Part shown: in pieces, positions 22,178-29,276 of the stretch
Layout: every line of letters begins with the position of its first letter
Numbering within the stretch: position 1 is the first letter of the stretch
DNA from: VGXO01 sp964614695
GTDB taxonomy: Bacteria > Planctomycetota > Phycisphaerae > Phycisphaerales > SM1A02
Length of the DNA: 29,276 nucleotides
NCBI GenBank assembly: GCA_964614695.1
Contig: CAZTMB010000029.1
Coordinates: forward strand, 1 to 29,276
Direction: 5' to 3'
Notes under the pieces: model-generated
What the model was told of the DNA's origin: nothing
The model's input: the letters and a program-made list of their open reading frames with translations, nothing else
The model's database searches: none
Translations under genes and position numbers: made by a program

Positions 22178-25131
22178 GCGGCTCGCCGCCCGCGACGTCC
22201 CACGCCACGCGACGCCTGCTCGAAGCGGTCGATCCCCGCGCGGCGGTCGCGGTCGCGTTCCATCTGCCTTCGGTGCGGCGGGTCGCCTCGGACGACCAGG
22301 TGCGGGGGATGTTCTTCCTTCGTCCCGACGAAGACCTCGACACGATCGACGCGATCGCGATGGTGCCCGGCGGCGCGGCGGTCCTCCGCACCGACGGCCG
22401 GGTCGACCTTCCGCCGCAGTGCCCCTTCGCAGCCTCGCGCGGCGCGAGCCTGCTGGCCGCGCACGCCCGCGAACTCGACGCCCTTGGCGACCTCGGCTCG
22501 CTTTGCATCGGCATCGGCTCGATCGGATCGCTGCCACCGGTCGCGCTTGCCCTCGACTACGAGGACCGTCCCCACGGCGGCGTCGCGCGGGGCGCCGCGA
22601 TCTTCGCCCGCGAACCGCGGGGCGAAGGCCTTGAACTCCTCGCTGCGGTCGGCGCCCGCTTCGGCGCGGTCGAGCCGCTCGGCGACGGACGGGTGCGCGT
22701 CGCGGTCGAGAATCGGCTCGCCGCGCACTTCGATGCGGCACGACTGTCCGACTACCGCCGGACCACGAACTGCAACCGCTTCTTCCTGATGCACGGGTCG
22801 GCAAGCGGCGACCTCGAACAGGGCCTCGAAGCCGCGACGCGAGTGCGGATCGCCGCGGGACGCGAACGCCTCGCCTCGGCGGTCGTCGAGCTGGCCCATC
22901 GCGTCATCGACGACGGGCTCTCGCTCGCGATGCGTGCTCCCGGAAGCGTGACGACGAAGCCCTACGGCGATCTCGTCCCGCTTGGATTCCTCGGGATGGC
23001 GCTCGACCGCGTGTCGAACGCGGGAGGTTCGTCCGCCGCCGCGGCGAGCGAAGCGCTCGCGCGGCTTCGCCGGCATCTCGAGGCGAACCGCAGCGACGGC
23101 TGCTGGGCGTACGCCCGCGGATCGATCGCGACCTCGACCGACACGGCGCTCGTCTCGCTGGCGGGAGTCGCGCCGGATCGAGCCTCGCTCGAAGCGTTCC
23201 GAGGCGCGTCGGACGGGTTCGTGCCGCAGCGCGTGAGCGATGCGGGCGGCCGCGGCACGATGAAGCGCTCGCCCGCGACGTTCCACTGGGAGGAAGAGGA
23301 CGTCCCCACCACCGCCCTGCTCGAGGCACTTCGACTCGAAGACGGCGATCCGCCGCGCGTCGATGCGCGATGGTTCCTCGCGCGGTATCCCCGCTGGGGC
23401 GGGCTCTACTTCACCACCCCAACGCTTGGTCTCTGGGCGATGGCGCGGTTCGCCTCGCGACTCGAGCGCTGGAGCCGTTCGAAGCCTGCGGAGCCCGAGG
23501 CCGCCGCGACCTCGCGCCCGTTCGATCTCGACGAACTCCGCGAGGTGCTGCGCACGACGCTCCTCGCCCACCGCCACCACGGCGGCTTCGGGCGCTTCGA
23601 TCCGGTCCTGTCGAACGGCTTCGCGGTGCTGGCGATCGAGGAACTCGGCCTTCTTGACCGCATCGCGGCCGCCGCGCAGCTTCGCGTGCTCGAGGGCTGG
23701 GAAGCGCCCCGCGGCGTCGAGACGCCGTTTCACTCGACGATCGCGCATCTCCCGCCCGCGACGATCGAGGATGTCATCCGGCAGTCGGCGCTGCCGGCCT
23801 CGGAAGACCTCCACGGCCGGCGACATCAGGCGAGCGTCTACGAGGATCCGCATCGGCTCGTGGTCGCGGCGGTCGCGTGCCTGGCGCTTCACGCCGACGC
23901 CGATCCGTCGATCAAGGGCCGACTCGAAGCGTCTGGCGCGGGTCCCTTTCGCGTGTCGCTCGATCATGTCGAGTCGCCGATCGCCGCGGCGCTTCGCCAC
24001 GTGCGGCCCTACGTCGAGCCGCCGCCCGAGCCGTCTCGATTCGGCGGACCGGGCATCGTCGCCGCGCGGCGCTGCACGCTCGTCGAGGCGATGCGCTCGA
24101 CGATGCGGCGGCTCGGCCCGCGGCTCGTCTCGCCCGAGGCCGAAGCGCGGGTGCTCGCCTCGATCTCCGAGGTCGCCGACGAAGCGGTCGGCGCCTCGAC
24201 CTTCGGCGTCGAGGTCCGGCTTCACGACGGCGACGACCGGATCGACTTCCTCTGGTGCGCCGCGCGGGCGTACCACAACCTCGCGAGCCTGCATGACCTG
24301 CCCGACGAGTCCTTTCGCGCGGGGCGACTGAAGAGCCTCTGGTCGATCGAGCCGGGCGAGACGAGTCCGCCGATCGCGCTGATCGACTCGATCTGGTTCG
24401 AGTTCGATCTCGATGCCGATCTGCCGCCGGCGACGCCGCCCTGCTTCTTCTTCGGCCCGAGCGAGCGGCAATTGGAGCGCGTCGAAGGCCGGCACGGTCC
24501 CCGCGTGGTGGCGGAGACGCTCTCGCGCATCGCGCGGTCGTTCGGCCTCGACGGCGACGTCGCGGCGGCGCTGCGCGCGTCGATCGCGGCGATCGAGGCG
24601 CTTCCGGAGGATCTCTACGTCTTCCAGACCGGGATCATGCTTCCGCGGCCCGGCGCCCCGCTTCGGCTCTGCTTCGTCGACCGCGAGGCCGAGGCGTTCG
24701 ACCGCCTGATCGAGTCGCTCGCCGCGGCGGGGCTCGATCCCGCGGTGGCGGCGGAGGCCCGCATCCTCGAAGCGATCGCCCGCCGCTGCGGATTCCGAAC
24801 CTCGCCGTGCGTGGATTTCGTCAAGGGACGGTTGTCGAGCCGGCTCGGCCTCGAGTTCCACCGATCGCGTCAGGCGGGCGTGACCCCCTCGCTCGAACGG
24901 CTTGCCGAGGCGATCGTCGCCCACGGTGCCGCCGATGCATCGCGCGCCGAGGCGTTCCTCGCGTCGCAAGGCTGGGACGAGGTCGATGCGAACGGCGGAT
25001 GCAACCGCGTGGTCGCGCACCTCAAGTGCCTGCTGACGCCTCGATCTGAAGGCGGACCCGTGCGCGTCGAGGCGAAGGGCTACCTCGGCCTCAACCGCTC
25101 GCGCCGTCCCAAGCCGCTGCGCTGGTCCTGA
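22174..25131 (+). CDS. Large protein with toroid-like repeats, unknown function
   Basis: 985 residues, translationally coupled (ATGA) to the HExxH gene. Residues ~250-560 contain repeats resembling alpha/alpha-toroid enzymes (terpene-cyclase/prenyltransferase-like fold): DGCWAYARGSIATSTDTALVSLAG near 305, FHWEEEDVPTTALLEALRL near 370, GGLYFTTPTLGLWAMARF near 410, and HHGGFGRFDPVLSNGFAVLAI near 467. Gly-Phe/Trp turns are followed by helices with S/T-N/D residues. I see no DxDD or DDxxD catalytic motif, so terpene cyclisation is unlikely. The C-terminal 350 residues have IDSIWFEFDLD and PPCFFFGPSERQ but no known domain. No signal peptide. Conserved coupling to the exporter suggests a role in maturation or release; alternatives are a scaffold or immunity protein. 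Confidence 0.68.
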   Translation: MSGSPPATSHATRRLLEAVDPRAAVAVAFHLPSVRRVASDDQVRGMFFLRPDEDLDTIDAIAMVPGGAAVLRTDGRVDLPPQCPFAASRGASLLAAHARELDALGDLGSLCIGIGSIGSLPPVALALDYEDRPHGGVARGAAIFAREPRGEGLELLAAVGARFGAVEPLGDGRVRVAVENRLAAHFDAARLSDYRRTTNCNRFFLMHGSASGDLEQGLEAATRVRIAAGRERLASAVVELAHRVIDDGLSLAMRAPGSVTTKPYGDLVPLGFLGMALDRVSNAGGSSAAAASEALARLRRHLEANRSDGCWAYARGSIATSTDTALVSLAGVAPDRASLEAFRGASDGFVPQRVSDAGGRGTMKRSPATFHWEEEDVPTTALLEALRLEDGDPPRVDARWFLARYPRWGGLYFTTPTLGLWAMARFASRLERWSRSKPAEPEAAATSRPFDLDELREVLRTTLLAHRHHGGFGRFDPVLSNGFAVLAIEELGLLDRIAAAAQLRVLEGWEAPRGVETPFHSTIAHLPPATIEDVIRQSALPASEDLHGRRHQASVYEDPHRLVVAAVACLALHADADPSIKGRLEASGAGPFRVSLDHVESPIAAALRHVRPYVEPPPEPSRFGGPGIVAARRCTLVEAMRSTMRRLGPRLVSPEAEARVLASISEVADEAVGASTFGVEVRLHDGDDRIDFLWCAARAYHNLASLHDLPDESFRAGRLKSLWSIEPGETSPPIALIDSIWFEFDLDADLPPATPPCFFFGPSERQLERVEGRHGPRVVAETLSRIARSFGLDGDVAAALRASIAAIEALPEDLYVFQTGIMLPRPGAPLRLCFVDREAEAFDRLIESLAAAGLDPAVAAEARILEAIARRCGFRTSPCVDFVKGRLSSRLGLEFHRSRQAGVTPSLERLAEAIVAHGAADASRAEAFLASQGWDEVDANGGCNRVVAHLKCLLTPRSEGGPVRVEAKGYLGLNRSRRPKPLRWS

Positions 25132-25176
25132 CCCCCGCGTGGAGGGTGACTTGGGCGGATCGCTAGCATCCTCGCG

Positions 25177-26457
25177 ATGCCTCGCCGTCCGATCCAACGA
25201 GATGCTCCGCCGGCCTTCGATCGCCTTCGCGAATCGCTGTCGCCGCCGGCGCTCGCGCTGGCCGCCGCCACGGACGAACTCGTTCGCACCGCCCTGCCGC
25301 ATCCGCACTCGACCCGCTCGTGGACCCGCGTCTACGGCATCGACAAGATGCTGGCCTGGAAACTCCTGCAGATCCGCGACGCGACCGAGGTGTCGGGCGT
25401 CCTCGGGCATCTGCCGGGGCGAAGCGGCATCCACGTCATCGCGCGGCGCCTGCGATCGGGCGGCTGCGCCGAGGGGCCGATCGCGGCGTTCGAGCACGCG
25501 GCGATCGGGCTGTGGGACCGGCTGAAGGAAGCGCACGTCGACCGCCCGACGCTCTCGGCGCTAGCCGCGGGCGGACTCGATTCCGCCGAGGAGATCCGCG
25601 CTCGGCGACGCGATCGCCGAACGCTTCGCGCGAGCCAGGAGCGGCTCTTCGGCGTCGGCGCCGCACGCCGCACGAACACCTACCTGTTCGCGCCGTCGCG
25701 CACCGACGGGATGCTCGACATGGTGCTTGTCGCCATGGTCGAGGGGCTGCGGGTCCTCCGACGCGGCGAGCCGTGGTGCCTGCTGGCGCCCGGGGTCAAC
25801 TTCGAGACGCCGCCCTCGGAGCTCGAAGCGCCACCGCCGGGCTCGGAAGTCATCGCGAAGTCGCCCGAAGCCGGCGGCCCGCTCGACCGATCCGATCCTG
25901 TGGAGCCGCTGCTTTCATCGCTCTGCGACGAGATCGGCCGCCGCGCCGTCGTGCGTCACCCCACGAGCGGCACTCGGCATCTCTACATCGATCGCAGCGC
26001 CGTGCCGCTCGGCGAGCCGTTCCGGGTCGCCGCCGGCGAGTTCACGCCTCGGCTCGGAGAGATGGAGTCCGCCTCGCCCGGCGAACTGGCGATGGTGAAC
26101 TCGCGGGTGATCACGCCGGTCGCGACGCTCGCGATCGAGATCCTGTTTCACCGCGACGTGACGCCGCCGGCGAGCGATCCCACGGCGCTCGGCTTCATGA
26201 CGATCGATCCCGCCACGCGTCGGCCGTTCGAGAAGCCGCTGCGGCTTCCGCTCGATGCCGAGTTCGCGCCCGTGCCGATCGGTTCGCTCGTTCGAGGCAC
26301 CGACGACGCAGCCGCGGCGAGACGATCGATGCTCGATCGCGCCGCCACCCGCCTTCGCGCCGATCTCGCCGAGTTCACGGCCCATCGGATCGTGATCACC
26401 GATCCGCCGCTCGGCTCGACGGTCTCGGTTCGCTGGCGGCTGCCGACCCGGGCGTGA
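25177..26457 (+). CDS. Conserved-looking protein of unknown function, HTH-like N-terminal segment
   Basis: 426 residues, 45 bases after the preceding gene. The N-terminal segment YGIDKMLAWKLLQIRDATEVSG... LPGRSGIHVIARRLRSGG looks like a helix-turn-helix or SAM-like helical bundle. I have the impression of a recurrent planctomycete arrangement (GIDKxLxWK followed by a LPGRSG turn) but cannot name a family. The rest is a mixed alpha/beta region, with paired strands near the C-terminus, including VITDPPLGSTVSVRWRLP. It has no signal peptide or membrane segment. The ATG at 25177 follows TAGCAT 7 bases upstream, which might be a -10 of a nearly leaderless transcript. It could be a regulator of the cluster; this is inference. 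Confidence 0.6.
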   Translation: MPRRPIQRDAPPAFDRLRESLSPPALALAAATDELVRTALPHPHSTRSWTRVYGIDKMLAWKLLQIRDATEVSGVLGHLPGRSGIHVIARRLRSGGCAEGPIAAFEHAAIGLWDRLKEAHVDRPTLSALAAGGLDSAEEIRARRRDRRTLRASQERLFGVGAARRTNTYLFAPSRTDGMLDMVLVAMVEGLRVLRRGEPWCLLAPGVNFETPPSELEAPPPGSEVIAKSPEAGGPLDRSDPVEPLLSSLCDEIGRRAVVRHPTSGTRHLYIDRSAVPLGEPFRVAAGEFTPRLGEMESASPGELAMVNSRVITPVATLAIEILFHRDVTPPASDPTALGFMTIDPATRRPFEKPLRLPLDAEFAPVPIGSLVRGTDDAAAARRSMLDRAATRLRADLAEFTAHRIVITDPPLGSTVSVRWRLPTRA

Positions 26458-26466
26458 GCGGGCGGC

Positions 26467-26484
26467 GCTTCGCCGCGGCGAAGC
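26467..26484 (+). terminator. Perfect hairpin just after the 25177-26457 gene
   Basis: GCTTCGC-CGCG-GCGAAGC is a perfect 7-base-pair stem with a 4-base loop (8 pairs if the loop is counted as two bases), beginning 9 bases after the TGA. There is no U-tract, but position and strength suggest a terminator closing the lanthipeptide locus. Confidence 0.45.
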
Positions 26485-26649
26485 ACCGCACCGGCGACGC
26501 GGACCGGTGGCGATCGCGACGATTTCGACTGGGTTCGCGCGAAGGATCGTCGGCGGCGACGTTGGTCGGGTGCATTCCATCTCGCGGAACGCCACGCGGA
26601 CGACCCGCGGACGCCCGGCCTCCGCTTCCCATTCCTGTGGAGACTGCCC

Positions 26650-27708
26650 ATGACGAACCATCGCGCCCCGTTCCGTGCTTCGGTCCCCGTCTCGATGCTC
26701 GCCGGCTGCGTCGCCGGCGTCTCGATCGCTGCGGCAGCCTCGGCCGTGCCGAGTGCGGCGACTGCATCGCCGCAGGACCGCGAGTCCCAGCAGACCGTGG
26801 CGCGTCGCGAGGGCCATCGCCTCGATGCGACGGCTGCATCGCCGCAGGACCGCGATTCCCAGAGCCTCCGGTTCCGCTTCGACGGCGGCACGGCTGAGCA
26901 GTACTTCCGCAAGGTCGAGGAGACCCTCAAGGACTGGTCAGCCAAGGTTTCCGCCGCCGTCGAGGGTGATGTCGCCGCACCCAACATCGTCCTCATGCAG
27001 GGCCTCGACCTGGTGCCGGTGCCGGCGATGACGATCGACGCCCGGGTGCGGGCCCCGGAGGATCTCGAATCGATCGAGAGCTCGCTGATCGGGCTCTTCG
27101 ATGGCATCGAGATCGATGGTTGGGGCGACGCGTTCGCGATGATCGACATCACCCTTGCCGGAGAGCGCATCGTCGTGGTGGCTCCACGGTTCTTCCAATC
27201 CGGGAAGAACTCCGGCGCCCACGTGCCCATCTCGCTGGCGCAGTGGTCGATGCTCGCGGCTCCCGGCCCCGCCTCGAAGCCGGCCGCGGAGCGCACGACT
27301 TCGGTCTTCCCGATCGGCACCGCCGACGGGGACACGGTGCTCGATGCGGTCGCGGCCGCGATCGAGCTCGCCGGCCTCGGCGAGGAGACCGAACTCATGC
27401 TCCACCCCCCGAGCGGCATGCTGATCGTGCGGACGACCGCCCCCGGCCGCGAAGTGATCGAGCAGTTGGTCGCCGCCATCGTCGTGCAGCAGCGAATGCG
27501 AGGTTCTTCGGAGGCGACCGGTGCGAACGCGGCAAGGCTTGCCACCGAAGCGGCGCTCCAGCGTCTTCAGGACGAGGTCGTCGAACTGAGAACGGTGCTT
27601 GCCCATCGCGAGGACACGATCCTCGAGCTCAAGGGCGAGATCGCGATGCTTCGGACGCAACTCCAGATGCTGACCGACCCGTCGAGGCCGAAGCCCGCGA
27701 CGCCTTGA
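26650..27708 (+). CDS. Secreted protein with C-terminal coiled coil, unknown function
   Basis: 352 residues. The ATG at 26650 has GTGGAG 8 bases upstream. It has a signal-peptide-like N-terminus (MTNHRAPFRASVPVSMLAGC... AAAASAV) and a short internal repeat (ASPQDRESQ and ASPQDRDSQ, 24 codons apart). The central region contains LRFRFDGGTAEQYFRKVEETL, and a repeat-like region (ELMLHPPSGMLIVRTT) recalls STN/secretin-type short beta-alpha domains, in which a peptide bond-forming strand pair follows a helix. A C-terminal coiled coil follows (~305-340, LQDEVVELRTVLAHREDTILELKGEIAMLRTQLQML). It is followed within 54 bases by a sigma factor gene and probably shares its transcript. It may be an envelope protein sensed or controlled by that sigma system. 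Confidence 0.7.
   Translation: MTNHRAPFRASVPVSMLAGCVAGVSIAAAASAVPSAATASPQDRESQQTVARREGHRLDATAASPQDRDSQSLRFRFDGGTAEQYFRKVEETLKDWSAKVSAAVEGDVAAPNIVLMQGLDLVPVPAMTIDARVRAPEDLESIESSLIGLFDGIEIDGWGDAFAMIDITLAGERIVVVAPRFFQSGKNSGAHVPISLAQWSMLAAPGPASKPAAERTTSVFPIGTADGDTVLDAVAAAIELAGLGEETELMLHPPSGMLIVRTTAPGREVIEQLVAAIVVQQRMRGSSEATGANAARLATEAALQRLQDEVVELRTVLAHREDTILELKGEIAMLRTQLQMLTDPSRPKPATP
26762..26862 (+). repeat. Internal direct repeat in the secreted-protein gene
   Basis: The 29-base unit starting CTGCATCGCCGCAGGACCGC occurs at 26762-26790 and 26834-26862 with one difference, 72 bases (24 codons) apart, so the frame is kept. It lies just after the signal peptide in a likely disordered linker. A recent in-frame duplication is the simplest explanation. 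Confidence 0.8.
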
Positions 27709-27762
27709 CCCGAAGCCGACCCGCGTGTCCGGTCCCGCGACCTCGACCGCTTCGGAGTCACC

Positions 27763-28332
27763 GTGTCGACGGCGGAATCGCTCGCCGAACTCTCCCAGCG
27801 CATCGCCTCGGGCGACCCCGAGGCGTTTGCCGTCTTCTATCGATGCTGGTTCGATCGCTGCGCGGGGCTGGTGCGACGGGCGACCGGGCTCGACCACGCG
27901 AGCAGCCTCGATGTCGTGCAGGACACCATGGTGCGGCTCGCCCGCTCGATGCCGACCTTCGACACCGATCTCGATGGCGAACGATGGCTTCGCCGGGTGC
28001 TCGTCAATGCAGCCCGCGATCGGCTTCGCGCCGAACTGCGACGACGGACCCGCGAAGCGCGGTCGATGCGGGAGCGGCGGTCGGCCGCCGCGGTGGAAGC
28101 CGTGGACGACTCGGCCGAGATCGCCTCGCTCGCCCGGCGGCTCGCCCGCCTCGAACTCGAGGCGGCCGATCTGCTGCGAAAGCGCTTCTCGCTCGGCTGG
28201 ACGCTCGAACGCATTGCCCGGGAGATCGGGCTGAAACCCGGCGCCGTCGATGGCCGCCTGCGGCGCCTGCTTGCGCGGCTTCGACGTGACGTCGATGAAG
28301 ACGCGCCAACGGAAGGACGCGGAGACTCATGA
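27763..28332 (+). CDS. ECF-type RNA polymerase sigma factor
   Basis: 189 residues. The GTG start at 27763 has GGAG 6 bases upstream. Region 2 is visible at ~15-85: GDPEAFAVFYRCWFDRCAGLVRRA, SLDVVQDTMVRLARSM and ERWLRRVLVNAARDRLR, matching the pattern of sigma-70 region 2 including the DVVQDTM helix. Region 4 is at ~125-175: ADLLRKRFSLGWTLERIAREIGLKPGAVDGRLRRLLARLRR, a helix-turn-helix that reads -35 elements. It has no extension. Its stop overlaps the ATG of the next gene, a one-TM protein, the usual layout of a sigma/anti-sigma pair. Whether it directs the cluster promoters is unknown. Confidence 0.9.
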   Translation: MSTAESLAELSQRIASGDPEAFAVFYRCWFDRCAGLVRRATGLDHASSLDVVQDTMVRLARSMPTFDTDLDGERWLRRVLVNAARDRLRAELRRRTREARSMRERRSAAAVEAVDDSAEIASLARRLARLELEAADLLRKRFSLGWTLERIAREIGLKPGAVDGRLRRLLARLRRDVDEDAPTEGRGDS

Positions 28333-28925
28333 AGGACGCCCACGATCGGCACGACGCGAACGATTCCCGACCGCTCGACCTCGCGTTCCACGACGAGCCC
28401 GCGACATCGGCCGACGACGCGGTCAAGGCGGATGGACTTGGACGGGCGCTTCGCGCGATGCAGTACGCCAAGGCCGCGCGGCGTCGGCGGCGCTTCGCGG
28501 GCTTCGTTCTGCTCGTGCTCGGCGCCGGCTGGCTGGCCTGGCCGCGTCCGCTGCCGCGTCCGCTGCAAGCCCCGAGCCCAACCGACCTGCTGGCGCAGGA
28601 CGAGCCGGCCCCCGACGTCGAGGAGTTCGACGACTCCGATCCCGCGCACGAACCCGCCTCGTTCGAAGCGGCGCCGACGGAACCTTCGCCCGATCGGCCG
28701 AGCCCGCGATCGCCCGCTCGCTCCACTCGCCCGACGGTGCACCTCGTCGAGGCGGGACTCGCCGGACGTCTCGCGCCGCCGGCGAGACCGCGTCCGGCGA
28801 TCGTCATGCTCGACGACGAGGCGCTCTTCGCCGTGCTCGACGAGGCTCGCCTTCCGGCGATCCTGCGCCGCATCGACGGCCCGACGCCGCGCGTCGAACT
28901 GCGGCTGCTCGCGGCGGATCGGTAG
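28329..28925 (+). CDS. Single-TM protein, candidate anti-sigma factor
   Basis: 198 residues, ATGA-coupled to the sigma factor, with GGAG 5 bases before the ATG. A charged N-terminal segment (residues 1-56, ending AKAARRRRR) precedes one membrane helix (~57-75, FAGFVLLVLGAGWLAWP). A long Pro/Glu/Asp-rich linker follows, then a C-terminal segment with VMLDDEALFAVLDEARLPAILRRIDG. The layout suits a membrane-bound anti-sigma factor with the sigma-binding part inside the cell. However, no zinc-binding HxxxCxxC (ZAS) motif is present, so the call rests on position and topology. Confidence 0.6.
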   Translation: MKDAHDRHDANDSRPLDLAFHDEPATSADDAVKADGLGRALRAMQYAKAARRRRRFAGFVLLVLGAGWLAWPRPLPRPLQAPSPTDLLAQDEPAPDVEEFDDSDPAHEPASFEAAPTEPSPDRPSPRSPARSTRPTVHLVEAGLAGRLAPPARPRPAIVMLDDEALFAVLDEARLPAILRRIDGPTPRVELRLLAADR

Positions 28926-29133
28926 GAACCCACGAAGGTAGAAGGGCAGCGTGCCACGCTCCGGCCGCAGGTCGTGCCGCGATCGGGCCCACCGCGTCAT
29001 GCCGGCGGGCGACGCGGCTCGTTGCAATCCCCGACTGCTCTTGCAAAGCGTTCGGCGGTGCGACGGAACGACACTCCGATTCGGACCGCCCGACCTCGCG
29101 CGTCGTGGCATGAATCGGCGCGAGGCCAGCGCC

Positions 29134-29276
29134 TCACTCGACGAGCCGCACGCGATGCTCGTACCAGCCGTTGCCGATCGGCGTCGAGACGACTTCGCCC
29201 CGCGCTCCGATGAAGCGGCCGGTGCCGCCGACCACCGCCCGCACGATCGCCCGATCGGCCTGCGGCATGTTCTGCG
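29134..29276 (-). CDS. Dirigent/allene-oxide-cyclase-like barrel protein, C-terminal end only
   Basis: The last 47 residues of a minus-strand gene that enters from beyond the window and ends with the TGA at 29136-29134. RAVVGGTGRFIGARGEVVST and WYEHRVRLVE match the final strands of the dirigent/AOC-like eight-stranded barrel (GGTGxFxGARGxV is characteristic). The start, any signal peptide and the exact function are not visible. Between it and the convergent one-TM gene (28926-29133) I see no gene; CCTCGCGC and GCGCGAGG near 29094-29125 could pair across a long loop, but this is weak. Confidence 0.72.
   Translation of the reverse strand, partial: QNMPQADRAIVRAVVGGTGRFIGARGEVVSTPIGNGWYEHRVRLVE

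Noticed and set aside
22174..25131. Terpene cyclase call for the toroid-like protein
   Set aside because: No DxDD, DDxxD or complete QW motif was found; only the general repeat pattern is similar.
29094..29125. CCTCGCGC/GCGCGAGG hairpin as terminator between convergent genes
   Set aside because: The loop is about 16 bases and no U-tract follows, so chance pairing in GC-rich DNA is likely.
1..29276. CRISPR arrays, tRNA or rRNA genes, insertion sequences
   Set aside because: Reading the window I saw no regular short repeats with spacers, no recognisable RNA gene signatures and no transposase-like proteins.

Overview
The window is very GC-rich, densely coded DNA from a draft scaffold; two runs of exactly 100 N mark contig joins. 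It most likely comes from a planctomycete, probably near Phycisphaerae. Two proteins carry dockerin-like Asp-rich calcium-loop repeats of the kind common there (DLNGDGEV... ending in a WGPC tail). Other pointers are SUMF1/TIG secreted proteins, GTG and TTG starts, and Gram-negative export parts. Assignment to class is inference.

Layout. 1-1479: end of a secreted kelch/dockerin protein, then a gap. 4722-1589, minus strand: a tightly overlapped operon of panD, a putative GNAT-like acyltransferase, a 47-residue small ORF and a cytochrome P450. 4955-6184: secreted TIG + SUMF1-like protein. 9732-6376, minus strand: a class II lanthipeptide synthetase (LanM). 9947-12797, plus strand: six precursor peptides with nitrile-hydratase-like (NHLP) leaders and different cores, interrupted by a second gap. 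13077-25131: an export operon (HlyD-type adaptor, C39-peptidase ABC exporter, partner ABC protein with an extra N-terminal region, TolC-like outer-membrane lipoprotein) that runs on into an HExxH protein and a 985-residue protein with toroid-like repeats. 25177-26457: a 426-residue protein of unknown role. 26650-28925: a secreted coiled-coil protein, an ECF-like sigma factor and a one-TM protein that may be its anti-sigma factor. 29134-29276, minus strand: end of a dirigent/allene-oxide-cyclase-like barrel protein.

How the genes fit together. The central 6.4-25.1 kb is a lanthipeptide locus. LanM would dehydrate Ser/Thr and form thioether rings in the six cores. The C39 domain would cut after the Gly-Gly that ends every leader. 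The two ABC proteins have complementary defects in their ATPase motifs, which suggests an obligate asymmetric heterodimer; with the adaptor and TolC-like protein it would move the product across both membranes. Two precursors are preceded by the same 62-bp promoter architecture (15-bp inverted repeat, -35, -10). A 411-bp tandem duplication whose borders lie inside the leaders has made a chimeric precursor, which shows how the family grows. The last genes of the export operon have no assigned role and are the best candidates for new biology.
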